64,000 nucleotides of DNA from Pseudomonadota bacterium (GCA_018240785.1 JAFEFC010000036.1:186001-250000), one strand, 5' to 3'. Shown: positions 39,961 to 50,805, counted from the first letter of the stretch. Translations and numbers: made by a program. The notes: generated by a model from the sequence alone, not told the origin.

Positions 39961-40704
39961 TCAGGCGGCGAGCAGCTCCTCGCCGAGGTAAGCGCTGCGC
40001 ACCTTGGGGTCGCTCAGCAGCTCGCGGCCGGTGCCGCTCAGCGTGATGCGTCCGCCGTCCATCACGTAGGCGCGTTCGCTCACTTCCAGCGCCAGGTTGG
40101 CGTTCTGCTCGACCAGCAGCACCGCCATGCCTTCGCGGGTGATCGCGTGGATCACCTCGAAGATCTTCTCCACCACCAGCGGCGCCAGGCCCATCGACGG
40201 TTCGTCCAGCAGCAGCACCTGTGGCCGCGACAGCAGCGCGCGGCCGATCGCGACCATCTGCTGCTCGCCGCCGGACAGGGTGCCGGCGGTCTGGTGCAGG
40301 CGCTCCTTGACGCGCGGCAGCAGCGTGAACACCTTCTCCATGTCGGCGGCGACGCCGTCGGCATCGCGCCGGGTGTAGGCGCCGGTCATCAGGTTCTCCT
40401 GCACCGTCAGGCGGGTGAAGATGCCGCGGCCCTCCGGCACCAGCGCCAGGCCGCGGCGCAGCCGCAGGTGCGAGGGCAGGCGGCCGATCTCGTCGCCGCC
40501 GTACAGGATCTCGCCGCCGGCGTGCGGCACGACGCCGGCCAGGGTGTTGAGCGTCGTCGTCTTGCCGGCACCGTTGGCACCGATCAGCGACACCAGCTCG
40601 CCCTTGTGCAACTGCAGGTCGATGCCCTTGACCGCCTGGATGCCGCCGTAGGCGACCTGCAGCTTGCGGACTTCGAGGATGGGGCGGGTGTTGTCAGTGG
40701 GCAC
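39961..40704 (-). CDS. livF: Branched-chain amino-acid ABC transporter ATP-binding protein LivF
   Basis: A 247-residue ATPase of the hydrophobic amino-acid uptake family: Walker A LIGANGAGKTTTLN, signature LSGGEQQMVAIGRAL, Walker B VLLLDEPSMGLAP, H-loop LLVEQNANLAL. It pairs with LivG as the motor of the transporter. The start codon is GTG at 40704, overlapping livG by 11 bases. It is the last gene of the liv operon. Confidence 0.95.
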   Translation of the reverse strand: MPTDNTRPILEVRKLQVAYGGIQAVKGIDLQLHKGELVSLIGANGAGKTTTLNTLAGVVPHAGGEILYGGDEIGRLPSHLRLRRGLALVPEGRGIFTRLTVQENLMTGAYTRRDADGVAADMEKVFTLLPRVKERLHQTAGTLSGGEQQMVAIGRALLSRPQVLLLDEPSMGLAPLVVEKIFEVIHAITREGMAVLLVEQNANLALEVSERAYVMDGGRITLSGTGRELLSDPKVRSAYLGEELLAA

Positions 40705-41460
40705 GGTGGTCTCCCAGGTAGGCGCGGATGACGCCGGGGTCGCGCTGGACCTCGGCAGGAGTGCCTTCGGCGATCTTCTTGCCGAAGTCGAGCACGGCGA
40801 CGCGGTCGCACAGGCCCATGATGAGCTTCACGTCGTGCTCGATCAGCAGCACGGTCACGCCGTCGGCGCGGATCGTCTCGATCAGCGCGCGCAGGCCGGC
40901 GGTTTCGGTCGCGTTCATGCCGGCGGCAGGTTCGTCCAGCGCCAGCAGTTGCGGCTCGGTGGCCAGCGCACGGGCGATCTCCAGCCGGCGCTGGTCACCG
41001 TAGGACAGGTTGCGCGCCACCGTGTCGGCGTGGCGGCCGATGCCGACATAGTCGAGGATCTCGAGCGCGCGCTCGGTCACCAGCCTTTCCTCCTCGCGCG
41101 CCGCGCGGCTCTGCGCGAGGATGCCCCACACCCCGGCCGAGGTGCGGATGTGATGGCCGGCCATCACGTTCTCCAGGGCGGTCAGCTCGCGGAACAGGCG
41201 GATGTTCTGGAAGGTGCGGGCGATGCCGTGGGCGACGATGCGGTGCGGCTTGCCGACCGGCAGTTCCGCGCCGTTCATGACGAACTCGCCGCCATCGATC
41301 GGGTAGGCGCCGGTGAGCACGTTGAAGAAGGTCGTCTTGCCCGCGCCGTTGGGGCCGATGAGGCCATAGACCTCGCCGCGGTGGATCTTCAGCGACACGT
41401 CGGTGAGCGCCTGCAGGCCGCCGAAGCGTTTATTGACGGTGCGCGATTCGAGCAGGGTGA

Positions 41461-41464
<4 letters not shown>
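40694..41464 (-). CDS. livG: Branched-chain amino-acid ABC transporter ATP-binding protein LivG
   Basis: The 256-residue ATPase has Walker A LIGPNGAGKTTFFN, the LivG-type signature LSYGDQRRLEIARALA, Walker B LLALDEPAAGMNATE and LLIEHDVKLIMGL. The ATG overlaps the livM stop (ATGA). It provides energy, with LivF, for import of leucine, isoleucine, valine or related substrates. Confidence 0.95.
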
Positions 41465-42549
<1,085 letters not shown>

Positions 42550-42579
42550 GGATGCGTTTCCTGTGAGGTCGGCCGGAGT

Positions 42580-43512
42580 TCAGGCGCGGTCGGCGACCCG
42601 CTCGCCGAGCAGGCCCGAGGGGCGGAAGATCAGTACGGCGCCGAGGATCATGAAGGCGAAGATGTCCTGGTAGCTGGAGTTGAGGAAGCCGAAGGACAGG
42701 TGCTCGATGTAGCCGGCGCCGAAGCTCTCGACCAGGCCGAGCACCAGGCCGCCGACCATCGCGCCGGGGAGGTTGCCGATGCCGCCGAGCACCGCTGCGG
42801 TGAAGGCCTTCAGCCCGGGGGTGAAGCCCATGCTGTAGTGCGCGATCGCGTAGTTGGAGGCGAACAGCACGCCGGCCAGCGCCGCCAGGCCCGAGCCGAT
42901 GATGAAGGTCGCGGCGATCACGCCGTTGGCGTTGATGCCCATCAGGCCGGCGACGCGGTGGTTCTCGGCGGTGGCGCGCATCGCGCGGCCCAGCCGGCTC
43001 TTGTTCACCAACAGCATCAGCCCGCCCATCAGCGTGAAGGCGACGACGATGGTGAAGATCTGCATCGGCGACACCACGACGCCGGCCACCGGCTGCATCG
43101 GCGCGGTGTCGATCAGTTGCGGGAAGACGTGGAACTCGCGCCCCCAGATGATCATCGCCAGCGTCTGCAGCAGGAAGGACACGCCGATCGCGGTGATCAG
43201 CGGCGCCAGGCGCGGCGCGTTGCGCAGCCGGCGGTAGCCGATGCGCTCGATCAGGTAGCCCAGCGCCATGCAGGCCGGCACGGCGACGACGACGCCGGCG
43301 AGCAGCAGCACCAGCGGCGGCAGACCCGGCACGGCGGAAGACAGGAACAGGATGGTCTGCAGCGCCACCAGCGCGCCGACCATGACGATTTCGCCGTGGG
43401 CGAAGTTGATCAGGCCGAGGATGCCATAGACCATGGTGTAGCCGAGGGCGACGAGCGCATAGATGCTGCCCGCCACCAGGCCGTTGAGCGTTTGCTGAAG
43501 TAAGGTTTCCAT
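42580..43512 (-). CDS. livH: Branched-chain amino-acid ABC transporter permease LivH
   Basis: The 310-residue permease has eight predicted membrane helices and LivH motifs: LNGLVAGSIYALVALGYTMVYG, LINFAHGEIVMVGAL, RLGRAMRATAENHRVAGLMGIN (cytoplasmic coupling loop, listed for identification) and SMGFTPGLKAFTAAVLGGIG. It forms the channel with LivM. The gap to livK contains a GC hairpin that may reduce read-through from the abundant binding-protein gene. Confidence 0.94.
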   Translation of the reverse strand: METLLQQTLNGLVAGSIYALVALGYTMVYGILGLINFAHGEIVMVGALVALQTILFLSSAVPGLPPLVLLLAGVVVAVPACMALGYLIERIGYRRLRNAPRLAPLITAIGVSFLLQTLAMIIWGREFHVFPQLIDTAPMQPVAGVVVSPMQIFTIVVAFTLMGGLMLLVNKSRLGRAMRATAENHRVAGLMGINANGVIAATFIIGSGLAALAGVLFASNYAIAHYSMGFTPGLKAFTAAVLGGIGNLPGAMVGGLVLGLVESFGAGYIEHLSFGFLNSSYQDIFAFMILGAVLIFRPSGLLGERVADRA

Positions 43513-43614
43513 CGTTTCACCCTGATGGACGGCGCACGCCGTCTTGGATCTGGACGCGTCGGCCCGCGGCGCCCGCGGTGGGGCGGGCGCCGGAGTCGAA
43601 ATGCGGGGGAGGAG

Positions 43615-43638
43615 GGGCCGGCCCGCCGGGCCGGCCGG
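43615..43638 (-). terminator. GC-rich hairpin between livK and livH
   Basis: GGCCGGCCC and GGGCCGGCC pair directly downstream of the livK stop; no T-run follows. Such a stem commonly stabilises the upstream binding-protein message and attenuates the permease genes. Confidence 0.5.
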
Positions 43639-43646
43639 TCAGGGGA

Positions 43647-44792
43647 TCACTGCAGGGTCTGCAGCGGGGCCCAGCGGCCGCCGCTGAAGTTGTAGACGGT
43701 GATGGCGCCGCCCTTGATGTCGCCGCTCTGGTCGAAGGCCAGCGGTCCGGTCACGCCCTGCGCGTTCAGCGCCTTCAGCGCAGGCTGGTACTTGGCCGGC
43801 TCGACCGAGTTGGCGACCTTCATCGCCTCGATCAGGGCCATCGTCGCGTCGTACGAATACGGCGCATAGACGTGGATGTCGCTGCCGTAGCGCTGCTTGA
43901 ACTCGGTGCGGAAGGCGGCGCCGCCCGGCATCTTGTCGAGCGGTATGCCGGCCTGGGTGCAATAGGTCGTGGCCGACAGCGCGTCACCGGCCATCTTGAT
44001 CATCTCGCCGGTGCAGCCGCCGTCGCCGGTGAGGAACTTGGCGGTGAGGCCGAGCTGCTTCATCTGCCGCGTCAGCGGGCCGGACTGGGCGTCCATGCCG
44101 CCGTAGAACACCACGTCCGGATTGGCCGCGCGCACCTTGGTGAGGATGGCCATGAAGTCGGTCGCCTTGTCGTTGGTGAACTCTCGCCCGACGACCTGCC
44201 CGCCGGCGGCCTTCACCGCGTTGGCGAAGGCGTCGGCCAGGCCCTGGCCGTAGGCGGTGCGGTCGTCGATCACCGCGATCCTCGTCGCCTTCAACTGCTC
44301 GACGGCGTACTTGCCCAGGGCGTTGCCCTGCTGCAGGTCGTTGGCGATGACGCGGAAAGTCATCTTGTAGCCCTGCTGGGTCAGCTTCGGGCTGGTCGAG
44401 GACGGGGTGATCATCGGGATGCCCGCGTTCTCGTAGATGCGGGCGGCCGGCACCGAGGCTCCGGAGGTGACGTGGCCGACGACGCCTTTCACGCCGGCAT
44501 CGGTCAGGCGCTGCGCGACGGTGGTGGCGGTGCGCGGGTCGGCCTGGTCGTCCTCGCTGACGAGCTCGAACTTCACCGTGTCGCCACCGATCTGCAGCTT
44601 CTTCGCGTTGGCGTCCTCGATCGCGAGGCGTGCGCCGTTCTCGCCGTCCTTGCCGAATGCGGCGGCCGGGCCGCTGAGCGGGCCGGCATGGCCGATGCGC
44701 ACGACGACTTCCTTGGCCTGGACGGTGCCGGCGGCGAGGCTGGCGGCCAGGCATGCGATGGCGGGGGCGATGAACAGTTTGTTCGCTTTCAT
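43647..44792 (-). CDS. livK: Branched-chain amino-acid ABC transporter substrate-binding protein
   Basis: A 381-residue periplasmic binding protein with a Sec signal peptide (MKANKLFIAPAIACLAASLA, cleavage expected after VQA) and the Peripla_BP_6 fold: VVRIGHAGPLSGPAAAFGKDGENGARLAIEDAN, VVGHVTSGASVPAARIY and PMITPSSTSPKLTQQGY in outline. It delivers leucine-type or aromatic substrates to LivHM. The ATG at 44792 is preceded by GGAGGAG; longer in-frame starts lie in the untranslated region. First gene of livKHMGF. Confidence 0.93.
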   Translation of the reverse strand: MKANKLFIAPAIACLAASLAAGTVQAKEVVVRIGHAGPLSGPAAAFGKDGENGARLAIEDANAKKLQIGGDTVKFELVSEDDQADPRTATTVAQRLTDAGVKGVVGHVTSGASVPAARIYENAGIPMITPSSTSPKLTQQGYKMTFRVIANDLQQGNALGKYAVEQLKATRIAVIDDRTAYGQGLADAFANAVKAAGGQVVGREFTNDKATDFMAILTKVRAANPDVVFYGGMDAQSGPLTRQMKQLGLTAKFLTGDGGCTGEMIKMAGDALSATTYCTQAGIPLDKMPGGAAFRTEFKQRYGSDIHVYAPYSYDATMALIEAMKVANSVEPAKYQPALKALNAQGVTGPLAFDQSGDIKGGAITVYNFSGGRWAPLQTLQ

Positions 44793-45249
44793 TGTGTGTC
44801 TCCTCCTTGTGGGCGGCGGTGCGCGCTCGGGCTCGACAAGCATGGTGGAGACGGATGGACGCCGGTTGCACGCGCGGCAGCCGGCGAATCCACGATGGTT
44901 TGTCTCCTGCTTGTATTTTTTCCTGCAGTCACTCGTGGGGGTGTCTGCGAGGTGAGGCATGGTACGGAGGAGCGTGCGGAATTGTTTTTCGTTGAAAGGC
45001 TCCGTTTATGGATCCAGAAGAAAATTTTTTCCTTCGCGCGGCGAAATCCCGCGAGATCGTTCCGAAAGTGACTGGCGCGGCGCAACATCACGCCCCGCGA
45101 GAGCGCGGCGGGCCGGTGCGCGGCCCTGCGGCGGAACGGTCGCAGGCGTTGATACGGCGATGAGGTGGCGATGAGGCGGCAAGCGGGAGAGGCCCCAGTG
45201 GATCGGGGAGGCTTCCGCGGATGGAGCAGGCGGCCGGATGGCCGTGCAG
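44793..45249. other. Spacer upstream of livK
   Basis: No gene is seen. It should contain the liv promoter on the minus strand; an AT-rich part with AAAATTTTTT lies at 45024-45033. No clear -35/-10 pair or operator was identified. Confidence 0.5.
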
Positions 45250-45448
45250 AGCTGTAGACGTGACGACGGGGACCGAAGTCCCCGCCGGCTTTTCTTTGGT
45301 AACAAGGCTCAAGCAGCCTCGGCATAGGCCTTAAGCGGCCAGTGCGAAACGCTCATCGTTGGCGTTTGTGGTTTTGCGCGGATTACGTCCGTCGCCTCTC
45401 GGGTTGCCTGCTCACCCTTGCCCGCCCTGTCGAGACCAGGTCAGCCCC
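45250..45448 (-). ncRNA. ssrA: Two-piece tmRNA, coding piece (tag ANDERFALAA)
   Basis: On the minus strand the piece starts GGGGCTGACCTGGTCTCGAC at 45448, the 5' acceptor strand and D-like loop of tmRNA. The tag reading frame at 45363-45331 encodes ANDERFALAA followed by TAA. The seven 5' bases GGGGCTG pair with CAGCTCC of the acceptor piece (one G-U). Because this piece lies downstream of the CCA end, the gene is circularly permuted. tmRNA rescues stalled ribosomes with SmpB. The 3' end near 45250 is approximate; a GGGGAC/GTCCCC hairpin is the last structure. Confidence 0.88.
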
Positions 45449-45484
45449 GTCAGAAGAAAACGCGCTCTGAAGGACATTCCCTTT

Positions 45485-45595
45485 TGGTGGAGCTGGGGGG
45501 AATCGAACCCCCGTCCAGAACGTCTCCGGCTTGCCGGAATTACAACCATGCCTGCATTGTGGGGGCGTGCGCGTCTGGTTTCAAGCCCATGCACC
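45485..45595 (-). ncRNA. ssrA: Two-piece tmRNA, acceptor piece
   Basis: The 3' end at 45485 reads CAGCTCCACCA, preceded by a T-arm GGGGG-TTCGATT-CCCCC. The 36-base spacer to the coding piece (45449-45484) is removed during maturation of permuted tmRNA. AGGTGCATGGGC at about 45590 resembles the conserved element next to helix P2. The 5' boundary is estimated. Confidence 0.85.
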
Positions 45596-45918
45596 TCCGA
45601 CCGGTGGTGAATCTGTAACGCGATGCGACGAGGACAGGGCTGAAAGCGCCGGTCCAGCGGGGTTGATGTTGCACTGCATCCACGCCCTCGCTGCAGAACG
45701 TTCCCCCGCGAGCGGTTTGTGCGAAAGATTTTTTCCGCCGCCGACGAATTCACGCCGCATCGAGGAAATTTTCCGCCGCGGCTTCTCCGTACGATGCCAC
45801 CTCGCCGTTCGCTGACGAGGACGAGCGCCAAGACCAACCATACAGGAGACAACGTCGTCAGGCCGGACGCCCGCGCCAACAGCGCGCCGCGTCGGTGCCC
45901 GCGACGGTTCACGCCACC
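45596..45918. other. Spacer between ssrA and the oxidoreductase gene
   Basis: No gene is recognised. It must carry the ssrA promoter (minus strand) and the promoter and leader of the oxidoreductase gene (plus strand); an ACAGGAGAC lies at 45842 but is too far from the chosen start to be its ribosome site. Confidence 0.5.
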
Positions 45919-48900
45919 ATGTCGAACACACAGCCCCCCGTCACTCTCGACGACAAGTACACCCTGCAATCCGGGCGCGCCTGGATGACCGGCATCCAGG
46001 CCCTGGTGCGCCTGCCGATGATGCAGAAGATGCGCGATGAAGCGGCCGGCCTGAACACCGCCGGCTTCGTCACCGGCTACCGTGGCTCGCCGCTCGGCAA
46101 CGTCGACCAGGAATTCTGGAAGGCGAAGAAGTTCCTCGAGCCGATGCACATCCGCTTCCAGCCCGGCCTCAACGAGGACCTGGCCGCCACGTCGGTGTGG
46201 GGCACGCAGCAGGTCAACCTCGACCCCAACGCGATGTACGACGGCGTGTTCTCGATCTGGTACGGCAAGGGCCCCGGCGTCGACCGCACCGGCGACGTGT
46301 TCCGCCATGCCAACGCCGCCGGCACGTCGAAGCACGGCGGCGTGCTGGTGATCGCCGGCGACGACCACGCGGCGAAATCTTCGACGCTGCCGCATCAGAC
46401 CGAGCATGTGTTCAAGGCGCTGATGATGCCGGTGCTGGCGCCGGCCGGCATCCAGGAATACCTGGAATACGGCCTGCACGGCTTCGCGCTGTCACGCTAC
46501 TCCGGCTGCTGGGTGGCGTTCAAGGCGCTCACCGACACGGTGGAAACCTCGTCCTCGGTGGATGTCGATCCATTCAAGGTGCACACGGTGATCCCGTCCG
46601 CCGAGGAATTCCCGCTGCCGGCCGATGGCCTCAACCTGCGCTGGCCCGACCCGCCGCTGGTGCAGGAAAAGCGCCTGCTGCACCACAAGCTGTATGCCGC
46701 GCTCGCCTACTGCCGCGCCAACAACCTGAACCGCACGGTGATCGACAGCCCGAACGCCAAGCTCGGCATCATCACCAGCGGCAAGAGCTACCTCGACGTG
46801 CGCCAGGCGCTGGAAGACCTCGGCATCGACGACAAGGTGGCGTCCGAGATCGGCTTGCGCCTGTACAAGGTGGGCATGGTGTGGCCGCTGGAAGCTGAAG
46901 GCGTGCGTCGCTTCGCCGACGGCCTGGACGAGATCCTGGTGATCGAGGAGAAGCGCCAGTTCCTCGAATACCAGTTGAAGGAAGAGCTCTACAACTGGAA
47001 CGAGAACGTGCGTCCGCGGGTGATCGGCAAGTTCGACGAGAAGGGCGAATGGGCCCTGCCGCACTCGGACTGGCTGCTGCCGGCCGCCGGCGAGCTGACG
47101 CCGGCGATGATCGCGCGCGCCATCGCCGCCCGCATCGCCCGCTTCTATACCTCCGACCGCATCAAGGCGCGGCTGGTGTTCCTCGAGGCCAAGGAGGCGG
47201 CGCTCGCCAAGCCGCGGCTCTCCATCGCGCGCGTGCCGCACTACTGCTCCGGCTGCCCGCACAACACCTCGACCAAGGTGCCGGAAGGCTCGCGTGCCAT
47301 CGCCGGCATTGGCTGCCATTACATGGCCACCTGGCTGTCGCCCGAGCACACCCAGACCTTCTGCCAGATGGGTGGCGAAGGCGTGCCCTGGGTCGGGCAG
47401 GCGCCTTTCACCAAGACGCCGCACGTGTTCGCCAACCTGGGCGACGGCACCTACATGCATTCGGGCATCCTCGCCATCCGCGCCGCGGTCGCCGCCAAGG
47501 TGAATATCACCTACAAGATCCTCTACAACGACGCGGTGGCGATGACCGGCGGCCAGCCGCACGACGGCACGCTGTCGGTGCCCATCATCGCCCGACAGTT
47601 GCTGGCCGAAGGGGTCGGTACGGTGGTGGTGGTCAATGACGGCACGCCGCGCGCCTACGGTCCGGCCGACCTGCCGCACGGCATCGCCATTCGCCACCGC
47701 GACGAGCTGGATGCGGTGCAGCGCGAGCTGCGCGATGTGCCTGCGGTGACCGCCATCATCTATGACCAGACCTGCGCCGCCGAGAAGCGCCGCCGCCGCA
47801 AGCGCGGCAAGTTCCCCGATCCGCAGCAGCGTGTGGTCATCAACGACCTGGTGTGCGAAGGCTGCGGCGACTGCAGCGAGAAGTCGAACTGCATGTCGGT
47901 GGCGTCGGTCGAGACCGAGTTCGGCCGCAAGCGCATGATCGACCAGTCGTCGTGCAACAAGGACTTCTCCTGCGTGAAGGGCTTCTGTCCCAGCTTCGTC
48001 ACCATCGAGGGGGGCAAGCTGAGGAAGGGCAAGGCGGTCGGTGCCGCCGCAGCCACTTTCGCCGAGCTGCCGCTGCCGCAATTGCCGGCGACCTCGGCGC
48101 CGTGGGGCATCCTGATCACTGGCGTCGGTGGCACCGGGGTGGTGACCATCGCCGCGCTGCTGGGCATGGCTGCGCATGTGGAAGGCAAGGGCATCTCGGT
48201 GCTGGACATGGCCGGCCTGGCGCAGAAGGGCGGCGCGGTGTGGTCGCATGTGCGCATCGCTGACAAGCCCGAGCAGCTCCATGCCGCTCGTGTCGCCGCC
48301 GGCGAGGCCAATGCGGTGATCGGCTGCGACCTGGTGGTGGCGGCCGGCGACGAGTCGCTCGCCAAGATGCGCGCCGGCCACACCCGGGTGGTGATCAACC
48401 GCGACCAGACCATGACCAGCGAGTTCGTGCGCGGCTTCGCCGCCCAGGCCCGCAGCGGCAATGTCGCGGCCAATCCGGACCCGCAGTTCCCCGCCGGTTC
48501 GATGGAAGCGCAGATCGTCGATGCGGTCGGTGCTGACCGCGCCGAATTCATCGACGCCACCCGGCTCGCCACCGCGCTGCTGGGCGACTCGATCGCCACC
48601 AACCTGTTCATGCTCGGCTATGCCTGGCAGAAGGGGCTGGTGCCGCTCGCCAGCGAATCCCTCCTGCGCGCCATCGAGATCAACGGCGCCGCGGTCGAGG
48701 CCAACAAGACCGCCTTCCTGTGGGGCCGTCGCGCCGCGGTGGACCTGAAGGCGGTGAGCGAAGCGGCCAAGCCTCAGCACGGCAAGCCGGCGCACCACAA
48801 GCTGTCGCAGAGCCTCGACGAGCTGATCGCGCGGCGCAAGGCGCAGCTCACCGACTACCAGAATGCCGCCTACGCCGAGCGCTACGCGAAGCTGGTCGAG

Positions 48901-49506
48901 CGCGTGCGCGCTGCCGAGACGCGGATTGCGCCGAGCATCACGCTGCTCACCGAGGCGGTGGCGCGCGGCTACCACAAGCTGCTCGCCTACAAGGACGAAT
49001 ACGAAGTGGCGCGCCTCTACACCGACAGCGACTTCCTGAAGCGGGTCGAGGAGCAGTTCGAGGGCGATTACAAGCTCGTCTTCCACCTCGCGCCGCCGAC
49101 GCTCGCCGACAAGGATCCGCAGACCGGCGAACTGAAGAAGAAGACCTACGGCCCGTGGATGCTGAAGGCGATGCGCGTGCTGGCGAAGTTCCGCCACCTG
49201 CGCGGCAGCCTGCTCGATCCCTTCGCCCGCAGCCACGACCGCAAGCTCGACCGCGAGCTGATCGCCGGCTACGAGAAGCTGGTCGAGGAGATCCTCGCCG
49301 GGCTCGAACTCGCCAACCACGAGACGGCGGTGGAGCTCGCTTCCATCCCCGAGCAGATCCGCGGCTTCGGCCATGTGCGCGAGCGCTACCTGGCGCATGC
49401 CCGCAAGCGCGAGGCGGCGCTGCTCGACAAGTTCCGTGGCAAGGCGCACGTCACCGACGCCGCGCCGGCGCGGCTGCGCAAGGTCATCCCCGTGTTCGCC
49501 AGCTGA
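45919..49506 (+). CDS. Fused indolepyruvate:ferredoxin oxidoreductase family protein
   Basis: A 1195-residue enzyme that joins the IorA-like and IorB-like parts. Order: pyrimidine-binding and thiamine-diphosphate parts (VTGYRGSPLGNVDQEFW at the N-terminus; IAGIGCHYMATWL, NLGDGTYMHSG and YNDAVAMTGGQPHDG in the ThDP region), a [4Fe-4S] segment with CEGCGDCSEKSNC and SSCNKDFSCVKGFCP, then the gamma domain with LITGVGGTGVVTIAALLGMA and LAQKGGAVWSHVRI. It oxidises arylpyruvates or branched 2-oxoacids to acyl-CoA with ferredoxin as acceptor. The leucine-dehydrogenase-type gene follows. ATG at 45919 is preferred; a GTG at 45895 is possible. Confidence 0.92.
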   Translation: MSNTQPPVTLDDKYTLQSGRAWMTGIQALVRLPMMQKMRDEAAGLNTAGFVTGYRGSPLGNVDQEFWKAKKFLEPMHIRFQPGLNEDLAATSVWGTQQVNLDPNAMYDGVFSIWYGKGPGVDRTGDVFRHANAAGTSKHGGVLVIAGDDHAAKSSTLPHQTEHVFKALMMPVLAPAGIQEYLEYGLHGFALSRYSGCWVAFKALTDTVETSSSVDVDPFKVHTVIPSAEEFPLPADGLNLRWPDPPLVQEKRLLHHKLYAALAYCRANNLNRTVIDSPNAKLGIITSGKSYLDVRQALEDLGIDDKVASEIGLRLYKVGMVWPLEAEGVRRFADGLDEILVIEEKRQFLEYQLKEELYNWNENVRPRVIGKFDEKGEWALPHSDWLLPAAGELTPAMIARAIAARIARFYTSDRIKARLVFLEAKEAALAKPRLSIARVPHYCSGCPHNTSTKVPEGSRAIAGIGCHYMATWLSPEHTQTFCQMGGEGVPWVGQAPFTKTPHVFANLGDGTYMHSGILAIRAAVAAKVNITYKILYNDAVAMTGGQPHDGTLSVPIIARQLLAEGVGTVVVVNDGTPRAYGPADLPHGIAIRHRDELDAVQRELRDVPAVTAIIYDQTCAAEKRRRRKRGKFPDPQQRVVINDLVCEGCGDCSEKSNCMSVASVETEFGRKRMIDQSSCNKDFSCVKGFCPSFVTIEGGKLRKGKAVGAAAATFAELPLPQLPATSAPWGILITGVGGTGVVTIAALLGMAAHVEGKGISVLDMAGLAQKGGAVWSHVRIADKPEQLHAARVAAGEANAVIGCDLVVAAGDESLAKMRAGHTRVVINRDQTMTSEFVRGFAAQARSGNVAANPDPQFPAGSMEAQIVDAVGADRAEFIDATRLATALLGDSIATNLFMLGYAWQKGLVPLASESLLRAIEINGAAVEANKTAFLWGRRAAVDLKAVSEAAKPQHGKPAHHKLSQSLDELIARRKAQLTDYQNAAYAERYAKLVERVRAAETRIAPSITLLTEAVARGYHKLLAYKDEYEVARLYTDSDFLKRVEEQFEGDYKLVFHLAPPTLADKDPQTGELKKKTYGPWMLKAMRVLAKFRHLRGSLLDPFARSHDRKLDRELIAGYEKLVEEILAGLELANHETAVELASIPEQIRGFGHVRERYLAHARKREAALLDKFRGKAHVTDAAPARLRKVIPVFAS

Positions 49507-49518
49507 GTCTGTTTCTCG

Positions 49519-49579
49519 TGTAGGAGCGGGCTCGACCGCGACCGACCCCGTCAAATCGCGGTCAAGCCCGCTCCTACGC
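49519..49579. repeat. REP-like inverted pair
   Basis: GTAGGAGCGGGCTCGACCGCG (left arm, about 49520) and its near-perfect reverse complement ending GCCCGCTCCTAC (to 49577) flank a short spacer. This is the kind of palindromic intergenic repeat known as REP/BIME. A related half-copy TAGGAGCGGACCCGGCCGCG occurs after DUF2970 (58280). Confidence 0.65.
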
Positions 49580-49691
49580 GGCAGCGTCGGACCATTTCAT
49601 CGAATCAACCACCCGCCAGCCACGCAGCCTCGTGGCCAACCGCCTCGCGGCGCGCAGGCCGGCACACTTCACCATAAGGAAGGAGACACCC

Positions 49692-50741
49692 ATGGCCGTT
49701 TTTTCCCAGATCGATTTCGCCGACCACGAGCAGGTCGTTTTCGTCAGCGACGACGCGAGCGGACTGAAGGCGATCATCGCCGTCCACAATTCCAACCTCG
49801 GCCCCGCGCTCGGCGGCTGCCGCATGTGGCCTTATGCCACCGAGGACGAGGCGATCCGCGACGTGCTGCGCCTCTCGCGCGGGATGACCTACAAGTCGGC
49901 GATGGCCAACCTGAAGCTGGGTGGCGGCAAGTCGGTGATCATCGGCAACCCGCGCACGCAGAAGACGCCGGAGCTGCTCGCCGCCTTCGCCCGTGCGCTG
50001 GAGCAGTTGAACGGCCGCTACATCGCCGCCGAGGATTCGGGCACCAGCGTCGCCGACATGAAGTACATGGCGCAATTCACCCGTCACGTCGCCGGCATCG
50101 TCGACAAGCCCACCGATGAAGGCATGCGCAGCGGCGACCCGTCGCCGGCCACCGCCTACGGCGTGTTTGTCGGCATCAAGGCGGCAGTGAAGGAGCGCCT
50201 CGGGCGCGATTCCCTGCAAGGCCTGCGCGTCGCGGTGCAGGGCGTGGGCAACGTCGGCTTCGACCTCGCCCGCCAGTTGAAGGAAGCCGGCGCCGAGCTG
50301 TGGGTGACCGACATCCACCGCGAATCGCTGACCGCGGCCGCGCGCGAACTGGGCGCCACCGTCGTCGCACCTGAGGATATCTTCGGCCTGGATGTCGACC
50401 TCTTCGCCCCCTGCGCGCTCGGCGCCATCCTCAACGATGCGACCATCCCGCAACTGAAGGCGAAGATCGTCGCCGGTGCTGCCAACAACCAGCTCGCCGA
50501 GGCCCGCCATGGCACCGAGCTGTTCCGCCGCGGCATCCTGTACGCGCCCGACTACGTGATCAACGCCGGCGGCATCATCGACGTGTACCACGAGCGTACC
50601 GGCTTCGACCGTGGCGTGCTGCTGCGCCACATCGAAGGTATCTACGACAACCTGATGGAAGTCTTCGAGCGCTCGCGCAAGGAAGAGCGCCCCACCGGCG
50701 AGGTGGCCGACGCCATCGCCGAGGAGCGTTTCAAGCGCTGA
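49692..50741 (+). CDS. Leucine dehydrogenase-type (Glu/Leu/Phe/Val) amino-acid dehydrogenase
   Basis: The 349-residue enzyme oxidatively deaminates an amino acid with NAD. Seen are [19 protein letters not shown], the catalytic lysine in [17 protein letters not shown], the Asp-containing [19 protein letters not shown]-type stretch, and the Rossmann motif [17 protein letters not shown] with Asp at the second strand (TDIH) favouring NAD. Length and the LGGGKSVI version are typical of leucine or phenylalanine rather than glutamate dehydrogenases. Its 2-oxoacid product would feed the oxidoreductase encoded upstream. AGGAGA lies before the ATG. Confidence 0.9.
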   Translation: MAVFSQIDFADHEQVVFVSDDASGLKAIIAVHNSNLGPALGGCRMWPYATEDEAIRDVLRLSRGMTYKSAMANLKLGGGKSVIIGNPRTQKTPELLAAFARALEQLNGRYIAAEDSGTSVADMKYMAQFTRHVAGIVDKPTDEGMRSGDPSPATAYGVFVGIKAAVKERLGRDSLQGLRVAVQGVGNVGFDLARQLKEAGAELWVTDIHRESLTAAARELGATVVAPEDIFGLDVDLFAPCALGAILNDATIPQLKAKIVAGAANNQLAEARHGTELFRRGILYAPDYVINAGGIIDVYHERTGFDRGVLLRHIEGIYDNLMEVFERSRKEERPTGEVADAIAEERFKR

Positions 50742-50758
50742 TTCCTCTGCTGCAGATG

Positions 50759-50805
50759 CCATGAAACAGGACGGGAGCCCACGGGGCTCCCGTCCTGTTT
50801 CATGG
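50759..50805. terminator. Long perfect hairpin terminator
   Basis: Two 22-base arms, beginning CCATGAAACAGG and ending CCTGTTTCATGG, pair perfectly around a 3-base loop, 17 bases after the dehydrogenase stop codon. It would stop transcription in both directions. Confidence 0.8.

Noticed and set aside
45256-45295. Plus-strand Rho-independent terminator (GGGGAC/GTCCCC then TTTTCTTT)
   Set aside because: No plus-strand gene precedes it; the hairpin is more likely part of the tmRNA coding piece.
46492-49554. 1020-codon minus-strand frame opposite the oxidoreductase gene
   Set aside because: Antisense shadow; no start signal and no conserved motifs.
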